Of a stretch of DNA of 64,000 nt, positions 44,587 through 52,975 are shown piece by piece. Source of the stretch: Pseudomonas sp. Irchel 3A7. Its GTDB lineage: Bacteria; Pseudomonadota; Gammaproteobacteria; Pseudomonadales; Pseudomonadaceae. Within the stretch, counting starts at the first letter, position 1, and each line of letters begins with the position of its first letter. The stretch covers positions 124,001-188,000 of the forward strand of contig NZ_FYED01000012.1 of NCBI RefSeq assembly GCF_900187565.1, written 5' to 3'. The position numbers and the translations under genes were made by a program. The notes below the pieces were generated by a model that saw only the letters and a list, made by a program, of their open reading frames with translations, had not been told where the DNA came from and made no database searches.

Positions 44587-46146
44587 TTATGACTCGGTCT
44601 TACCGACCTCATACTCGCGCAACTTGTTGGCGATGGTGGTATGGGAAACCCCCAGCCGCTTACCCAATTGCCGACTGCTCGGATGCTCGGAATACAACCG
44701 CTCCAGCACCGCTTTCTCAAAGCGCCCGACAATCTCGTCCAGCCCGCCTTCCAGGGAAAAATCACCCAGCGGCTGACGCACGCCATAGTCCGGCAACCGA
44801 ATGTGCTCAGCCTTGACCGTCCCGCCGTCGCACAGGGAAACCGCCTGGAACAGCACGTTTTCCAACTGCCGGACATTGCCCGGCCAATGGTAATGCGTAA
44901 GCCGATCCATGGCCGCCGGGGCCAGTTTGGGCAAGGGGCAACCGATCTGTCGGCTGGCCTGGTCGAGGAAGTGTTCCACCAGCGGCGGTAAACCGTCGAG
45001 GCATTCACGCAGCGGCGGGATGTGCAGCGACAACACGTTCAACCGGTGATACAGGTCCTGACGAAACTCACCGCGGGCGCACAACTCGGACAGATCGACC
45101 TGGGTCGCGCAGATCACCCGCACATCGAGATAAACCTCTTCATCGCTGCCGACACGCCGGAAGCAGCCATCCTGCAGGAAGCGCAGCAACTTCACCTGCA
45201 AGCGAGGACTCATTTCTCCGACACCGTCGAGAAACAGCGTACCGCCCGCCGTCAGTTCCAGCAGCCCGAGCTTGCCTTCGGCCCGCGCCCCTTCGAAGGC
45301 ACCGGGGCCGTAGCCGAACAGTTCGGTCTCGGCCATGGATTCCGGCAGGCCGGCGCAGTTGAGCGCCATCAACGGCGATTGCCCGCGCGGGCTGGCCAAA
45401 TGGCAGGCGCGCGCCAACAACTCTTTGCCGGTCCCGGTTTCCCCTTCTATTAATAGTGGCGCGTCGAGCGGGGCCATGCGCCGGGCTTCCCGCACCACCG
45501 CCGCCATCACTTTCGAGCTCTGAAAGATGCTGTCGAAACCGCGCAACTCCTGCTTGCGCACGTTGTAGATGCGCTCCCCAACCCGGTCGGCGCGATGCAG
45601 CGTCAGCACGGCACCGGCCATGGCTTCGCTGTCGTCATGTTCCGATTGCAGCGGCGCGATGTCGGCCAGAAACACGTCACCCTTGACCTTGACCCGCAGT
45701 CCGTTGATCCGTGATTTATTGGCGCGCACCAGTTCCGGCAAATCAAAGTCTTCGGCATACCGCGACAACGGAATCCCCGGCACTTCATCGACGCGCACAC
45801 CCAGCAGCTGCGCCGCCGCCCGGTTGGCGGCAACGATGGAACCGCCCATGTCGATCGACAGCACCGGAAACTCCAGGGCCCCCAGCAACGCATTGAGTTC
45901 CATGTGCCGACGCTCGCTGGGCATCAGGCCTACACGCTTGACACCGAAGACTCCGGCAATCGCCTCGAATTTCGGACGCAATGCCTGGAATTGAATGTTG
46001 ATCAGGTTCGGACAGTGCAGGTAGATCGCATTGCCGTGCTCACCGCCCACCTCACCGCGGGCGACGTTGATGCCGTATTCCACCAACAGATTGAGAATGT
46101 CGCGCAGGATGCCGATGCGGTTCTGGCAGTGGACTTTGATACGCAT
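44587..46146 (-). CDS. phhR: Aromatic amino acid regulator PhhR (TyrR family)
   Basis: Controls phenylalanine and tyrosine use. The 519-residue protein has an N-terminal ACT domain (MRIKVHCQNRIGILRDIL), a PAS domain (about 78-140), an AAA+ domain (IEGETGTGKELLARA, GGTLFLDGVGEMSP) and a C-terminal HTH (RQLGKRLGVSHTTIANKLREYE). The sigma-54 contact loop GAFTGA is changed to GAFEGA. TyrR-family proteins that lack this loop act with sigma-70, and P. putida PhhR is reported to do so. It is divergent from phhA. Confidence 0.94.
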   Translation of the reverse strand: MRIKVHCQNRIGILRDILNLLVEYGINVARGEVGGEHGNAIYLHCPNLINIQFQALRPKFEAIAGVFGVKRVGLMPSERRHMELNALLGALEFPVLSIDMGGSIVAANRAAAQLLGVRVDEVPGIPLSRYAEDFDLPELVRANKSRINGLRVKVKGDVFLADIAPLQSEHDDSEAMAGAVLTLHRADRVGERIYNVRKQELRGFDSIFQSSKVMAAVVREARRMAPLDAPLLIEGETGTGKELLARACHLASPRGQSPLMALNCAGLPESMAETELFGYGPGAFEGARAEGKLGLLELTAGGTLFLDGVGEMSPRLQVKLLRFLQDGCFRRVGSDEEVYLDVRVICATQVDLSELCARGEFRQDLYHRLNVLSLHIPPLRECLDGLPPLVEHFLDQASRQIGCPLPKLAPAAMDRLTHYHWPGNVRQLENVLFQAVSLCDGGTVKAEHIRLPDYGVRQPLGDFSLEGGLDEIVGRFEKAVLERLYSEHPSSRQLGKRLGVSHTTIANKLREYEVGKTES

Positions 46147-46176
46147 ATAAATAGACCTGGTAGACGATGATTGACC

Positions 46177-46266
46177 TGTGGGAGCCAGCCTGCTGGCGAT
46201 GGCGTCGCATCAGGTGAAGTTGATGTCGAATGACATACCGCTATCGCCAGCAGGCTGGCTCCCACA
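46177..46266. repeat. Variant REP inverted pair 6
   Basis: Inverted units at 46177-46200 and 46243-46266 with core TGTGGGAGCCAGCCTGCTGG. Both arms carry the paired changes CG to CC and CG to GG, so each palindrome is preserved. Confidence 0.9.
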
Positions 46267-46379
46267 GGGTTAGTGCCCGACTTTTCTGATTCGGCGCTCA
46301 GATAGTCGTCAAGATTATGTGACAGTCAAACGGCTTTTCCCACCCGTCAATCGCAATACCTGCGCGACAGCCAGCGATA

Positions 46380-46397
46380 CGTAACGAAAACTTTACG
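46380..46397. promoter_or_regulatory. PhhR/TyrR-type operator upstream of phhA
   Basis: CGTAACGAAAACTTTACG fits the TGTAAA-N6-TTTACA TyrR box, with one substitution at each end and one in the left arm (AAC for AAA). It lies about 120 nt upstream of the phhA ATG. Confidence 0.65.
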
Positions 46398-46435
46398 ATT
46401 AACGCCGGGATTTCCCACGTGTGTCGCCTCTCTCC

Positions 46436-46449
46436 GGCTGCAAAACCGC
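46436..46449 (+). promoter_or_regulatory. Weak sigma-54-like element upstream of phhA
   Basis: GGCTGCAAAACCGC has the GG-N10-GC spacing but poor flanks. An RpoN role at phhA has been discussed for P. aeruginosa; here the match alone is not decisive. Confidence 0.3.
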
Positions 46450-46517
46450 AATTCATGGAGTATTTCTAGGTCCATAGCAGTACATAACAAGAACGAATCC
46501 CCTCGCAGGAGAGCAGC

Positions 46518-47309
46518 ATGAAGCAGACGCAATACGTGGCTCGCGAGCCCGATGCGCAAGGTTTTATCGACTACACCGCCGAAGAGCATGCGGTGTGGAA
46601 CACGCTGATCACTCGTCAACTGAAAGTGGTCGAAGGGCGTGCGTGCCAGGAATACCTGGACGGTATCGAAAAACTCGGTCTGCCCCACGACCGCATTCCG
46701 CAACTGGGCGAGATCAATAAGGTTCTCGGTGAAACCACCGGTTGGCAGGTCGCCCGCGTTCCCGCGCTGATCCCTTTCCAGACCTTTTTTGAATTGCTCG
46801 CCAGCAAGCAGTTTCCAGTGGCCACGTTCATTCGCACCCGCGAAGAACTGGATTACCTGCAAGAGCCGGACATTTTCCATGAGATCTTTGGCCACTGCCC
46901 GCTGCTGACCAACCCTTGGTTCGCCGAATTTACCCACACTTACGGCAAACTTGGCCTGCAGGCTTCCAAGGAAGAACGTGTGTACCTGGCGCGTCTGTAC
47001 TGGATGACCATCGAGTTCGGCCTGCTCGACACCCCGCAAGGCCAGCGCATCTACGGTGGCGGCATCCTGTCTTCGCCGAAAGAAACCGTGTACTGCCTGT
47101 CGGACGAACCTGAGCATCAAGCGTTCGATCCGCTGGAATGCATGCGCACCCCATACCGCATCGACATTCTGCAACCCCTGTATTTCGTCTTGCCGAACCT
47201 CAAGCGCCTGTTCGACCTGGCCCACGAAGACATCATGGGCATGGTCAAGCAAGCCATGCAGATGGGTCTGCACGCGCCGAAATTTCCGCCAAAACCAAAA
47301 GCCGCCTGA
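46518..47309 (+). CDS. phhA: Phenylalanine 4-monooxygenase PhhA
   Basis: Converts phenylalanine to tyrosine with tetrahydrobiopterin-type cofactor and non-haem iron. The 263-residue single-domain bacterial form has the iron-binding motif EPDIFHEIFGHCPLL (two His ligands) and the downstream Glu ligand region MTIEFGLL. Shine-Dalgarno AGGAG lies 7 nt before the ATG. First gene of phhABC. Confidence 0.97.
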   Translation: MKQTQYVAREPDAQGFIDYTAEEHAVWNTLITRQLKVVEGRACQEYLDGIEKLGLPHDRIPQLGEINKVLGETTGWQVARVPALIPFQTFFELLASKQFPVATFIRTREELDYLQEPDIFHEIFGHCPLLTNPWFAEFTHTYGKLGLQASKEERVYLARLYWMTIEFGLLDTPQGQRIYGGGILSSPKETVYCLSDEPEHQAFDPLECMRTPYRIDILQPLYFVLPNLKRLFDLAHEDIMGMVKQAMQMGLHAPKFPPKPKAA

Positions 47310-47335
47310 ACCGCTGCTTTTACGATCAAGTGAGT

Positions 47336-47379
47336 CTGTCAGAACGCCACGCTTTGCTTTAGCGTGGTCACACTGACAG
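47336..47379 (+). other. Nested stem-loop between phhA and phhB
   Basis: The outer arms CTGTCAG/CTGACAG enclose the inner arms CCACGCT/AGCGTGG with a TTGCTTT loop. No T-run follows, so a classical terminator is unlikely. It could adjust mRNA stability or the phhA to phhB expression ratio. Confidence 0.6.
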
Positions 47380-47413
47380 CTGATTTCCATTTATTCGATT
47401 TCAGGAATCCATC

Positions 47414-47770
47414 ATGTCCACATTGAACCAAGCCCACTGCGAAGCCTGCCGCGCCGATGCCCCACAAGTCAGCGACGAAGAACTGCCGATCCTGATCAAG
47501 CAGATCCCGGACTGGAACATCGAAGTACGCGACAGCATCATGCAGCTGGAAAAAATCTTCCTGTTCAAAAACTTCAAACACGCCCTGGCGTTCACCAACG
47601 CTGTCGGCGAAATCTCCGAGGCCGAAGGTCATCACCCGGGTCTGTTGACCGAGTGGGGCAAAGTCACCGTGACCTGGTGGAGCCACTCGATCAAGGGCCT
47701 GCACCGCAACGACTTCATCATGGCCGCGCGCACTGACGAAGTGGCCAAGGACGCCGAGGGCCGCAAGTAA
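47414..47770 (+). CDS. phhB: Pterin-4a-carbinolamine dehydratase PhhB
   Basis: Regenerates the pterin cofactor used by PhhA. The 118-residue protein has the active-site segment EAEGHHPGLLTEWGKVTVTWW and SHSIKGLHRNDFIMA. Its stop shares a base with the phhC ATG (TAATG), so translation is coupled. Confidence 0.96.
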   Translation: MSTLNQAHCEACRADAPQVSDEELPILIKQIPDWNIEVRDSIMQLEKIFLFKNFKHALAFTNAVGEISEAEGHHPGLLTEWGKVTVTWWSHSIKGLHRNDFIMAARTDEVAKDAEGRK

Positions 47771-48963
47771 TGCATTTCGACACCATCGGCCGGGTGCCCG
47801 GCGACCCGATCCTCGGCCTGATGGAGGCCTATGCGCAAGACCCGAACCCGCGCAAGTTCGACCTTGGCGTGGGTGTCTACAAGGACGCCCAAGGCCTGAC
47901 GCCAATTCCGCAATCGGTGAAACTGGCTGAGACGCGACTGGTGGATCGTCAGACCACCAAGACCTACATTGGCGGTCACGGTGAGCCTGCGTTCGGCAAA
48001 GCCATCAGTGAGTTGGTGCTCGGCGCCGACTCAAGGCTGATCAGCGAAAAACGCGCCGGCGCCACCCAGACACCGGGTGGCACCGGTGCGTTGCGCTTGA
48101 GTGCGGACTTTATCGCCCAATGCCTGCCGGGCCGTGGTGTGTGGCTGAGCAATCCGACCTGGCCGATCCACGAAACCATTTTCGCCACGGCCGGGGTCAA
48201 GGTCAGTCACTACCCGTACGTGGGCAGCGACAACCGTCTCGACGTCGAGGCGATGCTCGCCGTGCTCAATGAAGCGCCCAAGGGCGATGTGGTGTTGCTG
48301 CATGCCTGCTGCCACAACCCGACCGGTTTCGATCTGTCCCATGACGACTGGCGTCGGGTGCTGGAGGTGGTGCGTCGGCGTGAACTGCTGCCGCTGATCG
48401 ACTTCGCCTACCAGGGCTTTGGCGATGGCCTGGAACAGGACGCCTGGTCGACCCGGCTGTTCGCCGCCGAGTTGCCGGAAGTGCTGATTACCAGTTCCTG
48501 CTCGAAAAACTTCGGCCTGTACCGCGACCGCACCGGTGCGCTGATTGTCTGCGCGAAAACCGCAGACAAGCTGGTGGACATTCGCAGCCAACTGGCCAAC
48601 ATCGCCCGCAACCTGTGGTCGACACCGCCGGATCATGGTGCCGCCGTGGTGGCGACCATCCTCGGCGATCCGGAATTGAAACAACTCTGGGCCGACGAAG
48701 TGGAAGCCATGCGCTTGCGGATTGCCCAACTGCGCAGCGGTCTGGTGGAGGCACTGGAGCCGCATGGTTTGCGTGAGCGCTTTGCGCACATTGGTGTACA
48801 ACGCGGGATGTTTTCCTACACCGGGTTGACGCCTGATCAGGTCAAACAGCTGCGCGATCATCACAGCGTTTACATGGTCGGCACAGGTCGGGCGAACGTG
48901 GCCGGGATTGATGCGACGCGCCTGGATCTGCTGGCCGAAGCCATCGCCAAGGTCTGCAAATAA
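47770..48963 (+). CDS. phhC: Aromatic amino acid aminotransferase PhhC
   Basis: A class I PLP-dependent aminotransferase of 397 residues that transaminates tyrosine or phenylalanine. The PLP lysine lies in SSCSKNFGLYRDRTGAL, and the motifs HACCHNPTGFDLS and PLIDFAYQGFGDGL are present. It is related to E. coli AspC/TyrB; aromatic preference is inferred from the operon. Confidence 0.95.
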   Translation: MHFDTIGRVPGDPILGLMEAYAQDPNPRKFDLGVGVYKDAQGLTPIPQSVKLAETRLVDRQTTKTYIGGHGEPAFGKAISELVLGADSRLISEKRAGATQTPGGTGALRLSADFIAQCLPGRGVWLSNPTWPIHETIFATAGVKVSHYPYVGSDNRLDVEAMLAVLNEAPKGDVVLLHACCHNPTGFDLSHDDWRRVLEVVRRRELLPLIDFAYQGFGDGLEQDAWSTRLFAAELPEVLITSSCSKNFGLYRDRTGALIVCAKTADKLVDIRSQLANIARNLWSTPPDHGAAVVATILGDPELKQLWADEVEAMRLRIAQLRSGLVEALEPHGLRERFAHIGVQRGMFSYTGLTPDQVKQLRDHHSVYMVGTGRANVAGIDATRLDLLAEAIAKVCK

Positions 48964-48985
48964 CCTACAGAACTTTGTAGCCCCC

Positions 48986-49075
48986 TGTGGGAGCGAGCCT
49001 GCTCGCGAAAGCGGTGTGTCAGTCAACATACACCTCGACTGTCACGCCTCCTTCGCGAGCAGGCTCGCTCCCACA
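48986..49075. repeat. REP inverted pair 7
   Basis: Inverted REP units at 48986-49009 and 49052-49075, right after the phhC stop. No classical terminator was seen there. Confidence 0.93.
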
Positions 49076-49238
49076 GTTGTTTTTGTGCCACTACTCCTTA
49101 CCTGTCTAGACAACCCCATTCGTCGAAACAAATGGATATAAAAGTCTGTTTGTCATTTCTCGTGCTGTATCCTGCGCAGGCTTTTTCAAAAGCGCGGATC
49201 TACCAGATCTATCAACAGACTTAGCGAGGAGCGCGACT

Positions 49239-49370
49239 ATGCACGAGATTCCTAATCTCCCCTTCCCAAGCCTGCACGAACCTGAGCAGACGACCACGCA
49301 ACAAGCCGGTGCCCAACAGCCCGAGCCGAAAGAAGCCACTGGCAGCCGCCAAGCTGACAGCGAAGACTGA
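49239..49370 (+). CDS. Small hypothetical protein (43 residues)
   Basis: An ORF starting MHEIPNLPFPSLHEPEQ and ending QADSED, with a GAGGA Shine-Dalgarno about 9 nt before the ATG. It is Gln, Glu and Pro-rich, hydrophilic and probably unstructured. I do not recognise a function. Confidence 0.55.
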   Translation: MHEIPNLPFPSLHEPEQTTTQQAGAQQPEPKEATGSRQADSED

Positions 49371-49445
49371 AACACCCGCCGTACAGACCGTGTGGAAAGC
49401 GCTAACATGCGCTTTCCACACTGCCTGAACCGTGAGCCCAGCCCC

Positions 49446-49643
49446 ATGACCGATGAATTCAGCGAAACTTTCAATGAACAGCAGGCGGCCAGCGTTTTGA
49501 TCGGCACCGCCGAGAAAATGATCGAGATCTGGAATCGCCTCTCCCCCGAGAAACAAGCCGCTTTGCTCGCCCGTTTCGGCAGCGAGGAAAATGCGTTGGC
49601 CGCTTTGGTCACCACGCAACTGGTGGCGCCTGCCAAGCCCTGA
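49446..49643 (+). CDS. Small hypothetical protein (65 residues)
   Basis: The sequence MTDEFSETFNEQQAASVLIG continues into a helical segment EIWNRLSPEKQAALLARFG. The frame is open upstream to a GTG at 49392, but the ATG at 49446 gives a natural N-terminus. It is small, helical and soluble, with no recognised function. Confidence 0.6.
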   Translation: MTDEFSETFNEQQAASVLIGTAEKMIEIWNRLSPEKQAALLARFGSEENALAALVTTQLVAPAKP

Positions 49644-49746
49644 CGGCCCCGCCCGGCAAATAGTTTTACTTTTTCACAACCCACGAACGCTAGCACCGTT
49701 ATCATAAGCAGCCTATCTAATCCTGCTTCTCCGTGGACCTTTACCC

Positions 49747-50946
49747 ATGTCTGAAAACCAGCGCCCCCTGGCGGTCACGCTGCAAGTTGTTTCCATCGTC
49801 CTGTTCACCTTTATCGGCTACCTGAATATCGGCATTCCCCTGGCGGTACTGCCCGGGTACGTCCACAGCGATCTGGGCTTCGGTGCAGTGATTGCGGGGC
49901 TCGTGATCAGCGTGCAATACCTCGCCACCCTGCTCAGCCGTCCCTACGCCGGGAAAATCATCGACAACAAGGGCAGTAAACTGGCGGTGATGTATGGTCT
50001 GGCCGGTTGCGGCTTGAGCGGCGTGTTCATGCTGATTTCGGCCTGGACCCAAAGCCTGCCGATGCTGAGCCTGATCAGCCTGTTCATCGGTCGCCTGGTA
50101 CTCGGCAGCGCGGAAAGCCTGGTGGGCTCCGGTTCCATTGGCTGGGGCATCGGCCGGGTCGGCGCGGCGAACACCGCCAAGGTCATCTCCTGGAACGGCA
50201 TCGCCAGTTACGGCGCACTGGCGGTCGGCGCGCCGCTGGGGGTGTGGCTGGTCAGTCAGTTGGGCTTGTGGAGCATGGGTGTGAGCATTGTGCTGCTGGC
50301 GGCTTTTGGCCTGGTACTGGCCTGGCCGAAAACCGCCGCACCGATCGTGGTCGGTGAACGCCTGCCGTTCATGCACGTACTCGGGCGGGTACTGCCCCAC
50401 GGCTGCGGCCTGGCGTTGGGCTCCATCGGTTTCGGCACCATCGCTACATTTATCACCCTGTATTACGCCACCCAACACTGGGATAACGCAGTGCTGTGCC
50501 TGAGCCTGTTCGGCGCCAGCTTCATCGGTGCGCGGCTGTTGTTCGGTAACCTGATCAATCGCCTGGGTGGCTTTCGCGTGGCGATTGCCTGCCTCTCGGT
50601 GGAAACCCTGGGCCTGTTGCTGCTGTGGCTGGCACCGGATGCTCATTGGGCGCTGGCGGGTGCCGCGCTGAGCGGTTTCGGCTTCTCGTTGGTGTTTCCG
50701 GCGCTGGGAGTTGAAGCGGTCAACCTGGTGCCTGCCTCCAGTCGAGGCGCGGCGGTCGGCGCTTATTCACTGTTCATTGATTTGTCACTGGGGATCACCG
50801 GGCCATTGGCCGGCGCGGTGGCGGCGGGGTTCGGTTTTGCGTCGATCTTCCTGTTCGCCGCACTGGCCGCCCTCAGCAGTTTGATGCTCTGCATCTACCT
50901 GTACCGGCAGGCACCGAAACATCGCCAGACGCGGGAAACCCGCTAG
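49747..50946 (+). CDS. MFS transporter (YhhS/YfcJ-like)
   Basis: A 399-residue integral membrane protein with about twelve helices. The loop 2-3 region reads LLSRPYAGKIIDNKGSK, a typical MFS motif A variant. Overall it resembles the YhhS/YfcJ family of putative sugar or drug efflux permeases. The substrate is unknown. Its end overlaps the convergent arfB by 4 nt. Confidence 0.88.
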   Translation: MSENQRPLAVTLQVVSIVLFTFIGYLNIGIPLAVLPGYVHSDLGFGAVIAGLVISVQYLATLLSRPYAGKIIDNKGSKLAVMYGLAGCGLSGVFMLISAWTQSLPMLSLISLFIGRLVLGSAESLVGSGSIGWGIGRVGAANTAKVISWNGIASYGALAVGAPLGVWLVSQLGLWSMGVSIVLLAAFGLVLAWPKTAAPIVVGERLPFMHVLGRVLPHGCGLALGSIGFGTIATFITLYYATQHWDNAVLCLSLFGASFIGARLLFGNLINRLGGFRVAIACLSVETLGLLLLWLAPDAHWALAGAALSGFGFSLVFPALGVEAVNLVPASSRGAAVGAYSLFIDLSLGITGPLAGAVAAGFGFASIFLFAALAALSSLMLCIYLYRQAPKHRQTRETR

Positions 50947-51356
50947 AAATCCACCTTGCCGCGCCCGGCCTTGATGTTGCCGCGCTTGCTTTTGGATTCA
51001 AGCCTGCGGGTCTTCGAACCGAGGGTTGGTTTGGTCGGGCGGCGTTTCTTCTCGACCTTGGTGGCGCTCAGGATCAGTTCGGTCAAACGCTCCAGCGCAT
51101 CGGCACGGTTCTGTTCCTGGGTGCGGTATTGCTGGGCCTTGATGATCAACACGCCTTCGCTGGTGATGCGACTGTCGCGCAGCGCCAACAGCCGTTCCTT
51201 GTAGAACTCGGGCAAGGACGAGGCCGGTATGTCGAAGCGCAAGTGCACGGCGCTGGAAACCTTGTTGACGTTCTGCCCACCGGCGCCCTGGGCGCGAATG
51301 GCGGTCAACTCGATCTCGGCATCCGGTATCTGCACGTTGTTGGAAATCACCAGCAT
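50943..51356 (-). CDS. arfB: Ribosome rescue hydrolase ArfB (YaeJ)
   Basis: Frees stalled ribosomes by hydrolysing peptidyl-tRNA. The 137-residue protein has a release-factor-like catalytic domain with the GGQ motif at residues 26-28 (AQGAGGQNVNKV) and the basic C-terminal tail that enters the mRNA channel (KSKRGNIKAGRGKVDF). Confidence 0.96.
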   Translation of the reverse strand: MLVISNNVQIPDAEIELTAIRAQGAGGQNVNKVSSAVHLRFDIPASSLPEFYKERLLALRDSRITSEGVLIIKAQQYRTQEQNRADALERLTELILSATKVEKKRRPTKPTLGSKTRRLESKSKRGNIKAGRGKVDF

Positions 51357-51390
51357 GGAAAATCACTTCCTCAGGACTATGTGACATCTA

Positions 51391-51428
51391 AACAAAAATG
51401 CCCGTATCTGACGATACGGGCATTTTTT
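51391..51428. terminator. Terminator after the DEAD-box gene
   Basis: An extended stem AATGCCCGTATC/GATACGGGCATT, with A and T runs on either side, lies 16 nt downstream of the helicase stop. Confidence 0.88.
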
Positions 51429-51443
51429 GTTCAGCCAAAGCGC

Positions 51444-52784
51444 TTATTCAGCAGCCGGGGCCTCTGGCTTGCGGCGCTTGAGCGGAGCCATGCCGTCCTT
51501 GCTGACCAGGGAATCGCTCTTCGGTCGATTGACGCTCTTGCGCTTGGTCGGGGTCTTGGCGGCGACTTTTTTCTTGTCGCCCTTGGCGTCGGTCTTTTTC
51601 TTCTTCACGCCGACAGCCTTGCCCGAGGCCTTGACCTTTTTCGGTCCGCCGTAGGTGCCTTTGACTTCCTTGATGGTACGGCGCTCGAAGCTCTGCTTGA
51701 GGTAGCGCTCGATGCTCGACATCAGGTTCCAGTCGCCGTGGCAGATCAGCGAGATGGCCAGGCCATCGTTGCCGGCACGACCGGTACGACCGATACGGTG
51801 TACGTATTCGTCGCCGCTGCGCGGCATGTCGAAGTTGATCACCAGGTCCAGGCCGTCGACGTCCAGGCCGCGAGCGGCAACGTCGGTCGCCACGAGGATT
51901 TTCACCCCGCCCTGCTTCAGACGGTCGATCGCCAGCTTGCGATCCTTCTGGTCCTTGTCACCGTGCAGGACGAACGCCTTGTATTCCTGTGCCACCAGGC
52001 GGCCGTAGATACGGTCGGCCATGGCCCGGGTGTTGGTGAAGACGATGGCCTTCTGATAAGTCTCGTTGGCCAGCAGCCAATTGACGATCTGTTCTTTGTG
52101 CTGGTTGTGGTCAGCGGTGATGATTTGCTGACGGGTGGTTTCGTTCAACTGGCTGACCGCGTTGAGCTGCAAGTGCTCAGGGTTGTTCAGGACCTTGGCG
52201 ACCATCTCGCGCAGGCCCGAACCACCGGTGGTGGCGGAGAACAGCATGGTCTGCTGGCGGTTGGTGCACTCGTCTACCAGACGCTGTACGTCTTCGGCGA
52301 ACCCCATGTCGAGCATGCGGTCGGCTTCGTCGAGCACCAGCACTTCGACTTCCTTGAGGTCGAGGTTGCCGGCGTTCAGTTGCTCGATCATCCGGCCCGG
52401 CGTACCGATCAGGATGTCCGGCACCTTGCGCAGCATGGCAGCCTGGACCTTGAAGTCTTCGCCGCCGGTGATCAGGCCGGACTTGATGAAGGTGAACTGC
52501 GAGAAGCGTTCAACTTCTTTCAAGGTCTGCTGGGCCAGTTCGCGGGTCGGCAGCAGGATCAGGGTCTTGATGCTGACACGGATCTTGGCCGGGCCGATCA
52601 GGCGGTTGAGGATCGGCAAGACGAAAGCGGCGGTCTTGCCGCTGCCGGTTTGCGCCGTCACCCGCAGGTCACGCCCTTGGAGCGCCAGCGGAATAGCCGC
52701 TGCTTGCACAGGCGTCGGCTCGACAAATTTCAGTTCGGCCACGGCTTTGAGCAGGCGTTCGTGCAGGGCGAATTCGGAAAACAC
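51444..52784 (-). CDS. DEAD-box ATP-dependent RNA helicase (RhlE/SrmB-like)
   Basis: A 446-residue helicase. Motifs in order: Q (FVEPTPVQ), I (AQTGSGKT), Ia (PTRELAQ), Ib (GTPGR), II (DEAD), III (SAT), V (ATDVAARGLD) and VI (HRIGRTGRAG). A Lys-rich tail of about 70 residues follows, likely for RNA binding. The start is GTG at 52784 with GAGG 8 nt upstream; the frame is open 27 codons further but lacks a good start signal. Confidence 0.94.
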   Translation of the reverse strand: MFSEFALHERLLKAVAELKFVEPTPVQAAAIPLALQGRDLRVTAQTGSGKTAAFVLPILNRLIGPAKIRVSIKTLILLPTRELAQQTLKEVERFSQFTFIKSGLITGGEDFKVQAAMLRKVPDILIGTPGRMIEQLNAGNLDLKEVEVLVLDEADRMLDMGFAEDVQRLVDECTNRQQTMLFSATTGGSGLREMVAKVLNNPEHLQLNAVSQLNETTRQQIITADHNQHKEQIVNWLLANETYQKAIVFTNTRAMADRIYGRLVAQEYKAFVLHGDKDQKDRKLAIDRLKQGGVKILVATDVAARGLDVDGLDLVINFDMPRSGDEYVHRIGRTGRAGNDGLAISLICHGDWNLMSSIERYLKQSFERRTIKEVKGTYGGPKKVKASGKAVGVKKKKTDAKGDKKKVAAKTPTKRKSVNRPKSDSLVSKDGMAPLKRRKPEAPAAE

Positions 52785-52975
52785 GGGTGCTACCTCGAAG
52801 AAATGCAAAAAATCAGCTGCATAGGGTAACGGTTTCGAGCGCGAAGGCCGAGTTTCTTTATGCAATCGACCGCAAACAGTGGCTTTTTTGTTGCCTGATT
52901 TGTCCCCAAACGTAATACAAAGCGTCTTAAATGCTCTAATTGCCCGTCGCGTCTTACAGAAGAATCGTTTCTCCC

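Larger units (their letters stand above)
46147..46517. other. phhR-phhA divergent regulatory region
   Basis: About 370 nt holding a variant REP pair near phhR, a TyrR-box-like operator at 46380-46397, and a weak sigma-54-like element at 46436-46449. No gene seen. Confidence 0.75.

Noticed and set aside
46347..47390. Long minus-strand open frame across phhA
   Set aside because: Antisense to a certain gene with iron-ligand motifs; no start signal and no domain.
49106..49705. Minus-strand open frames opposite the two small ORFs
   Set aside because: No Shine-Dalgarno and no family resemblance; the plus-strand small ORFs have better signals.
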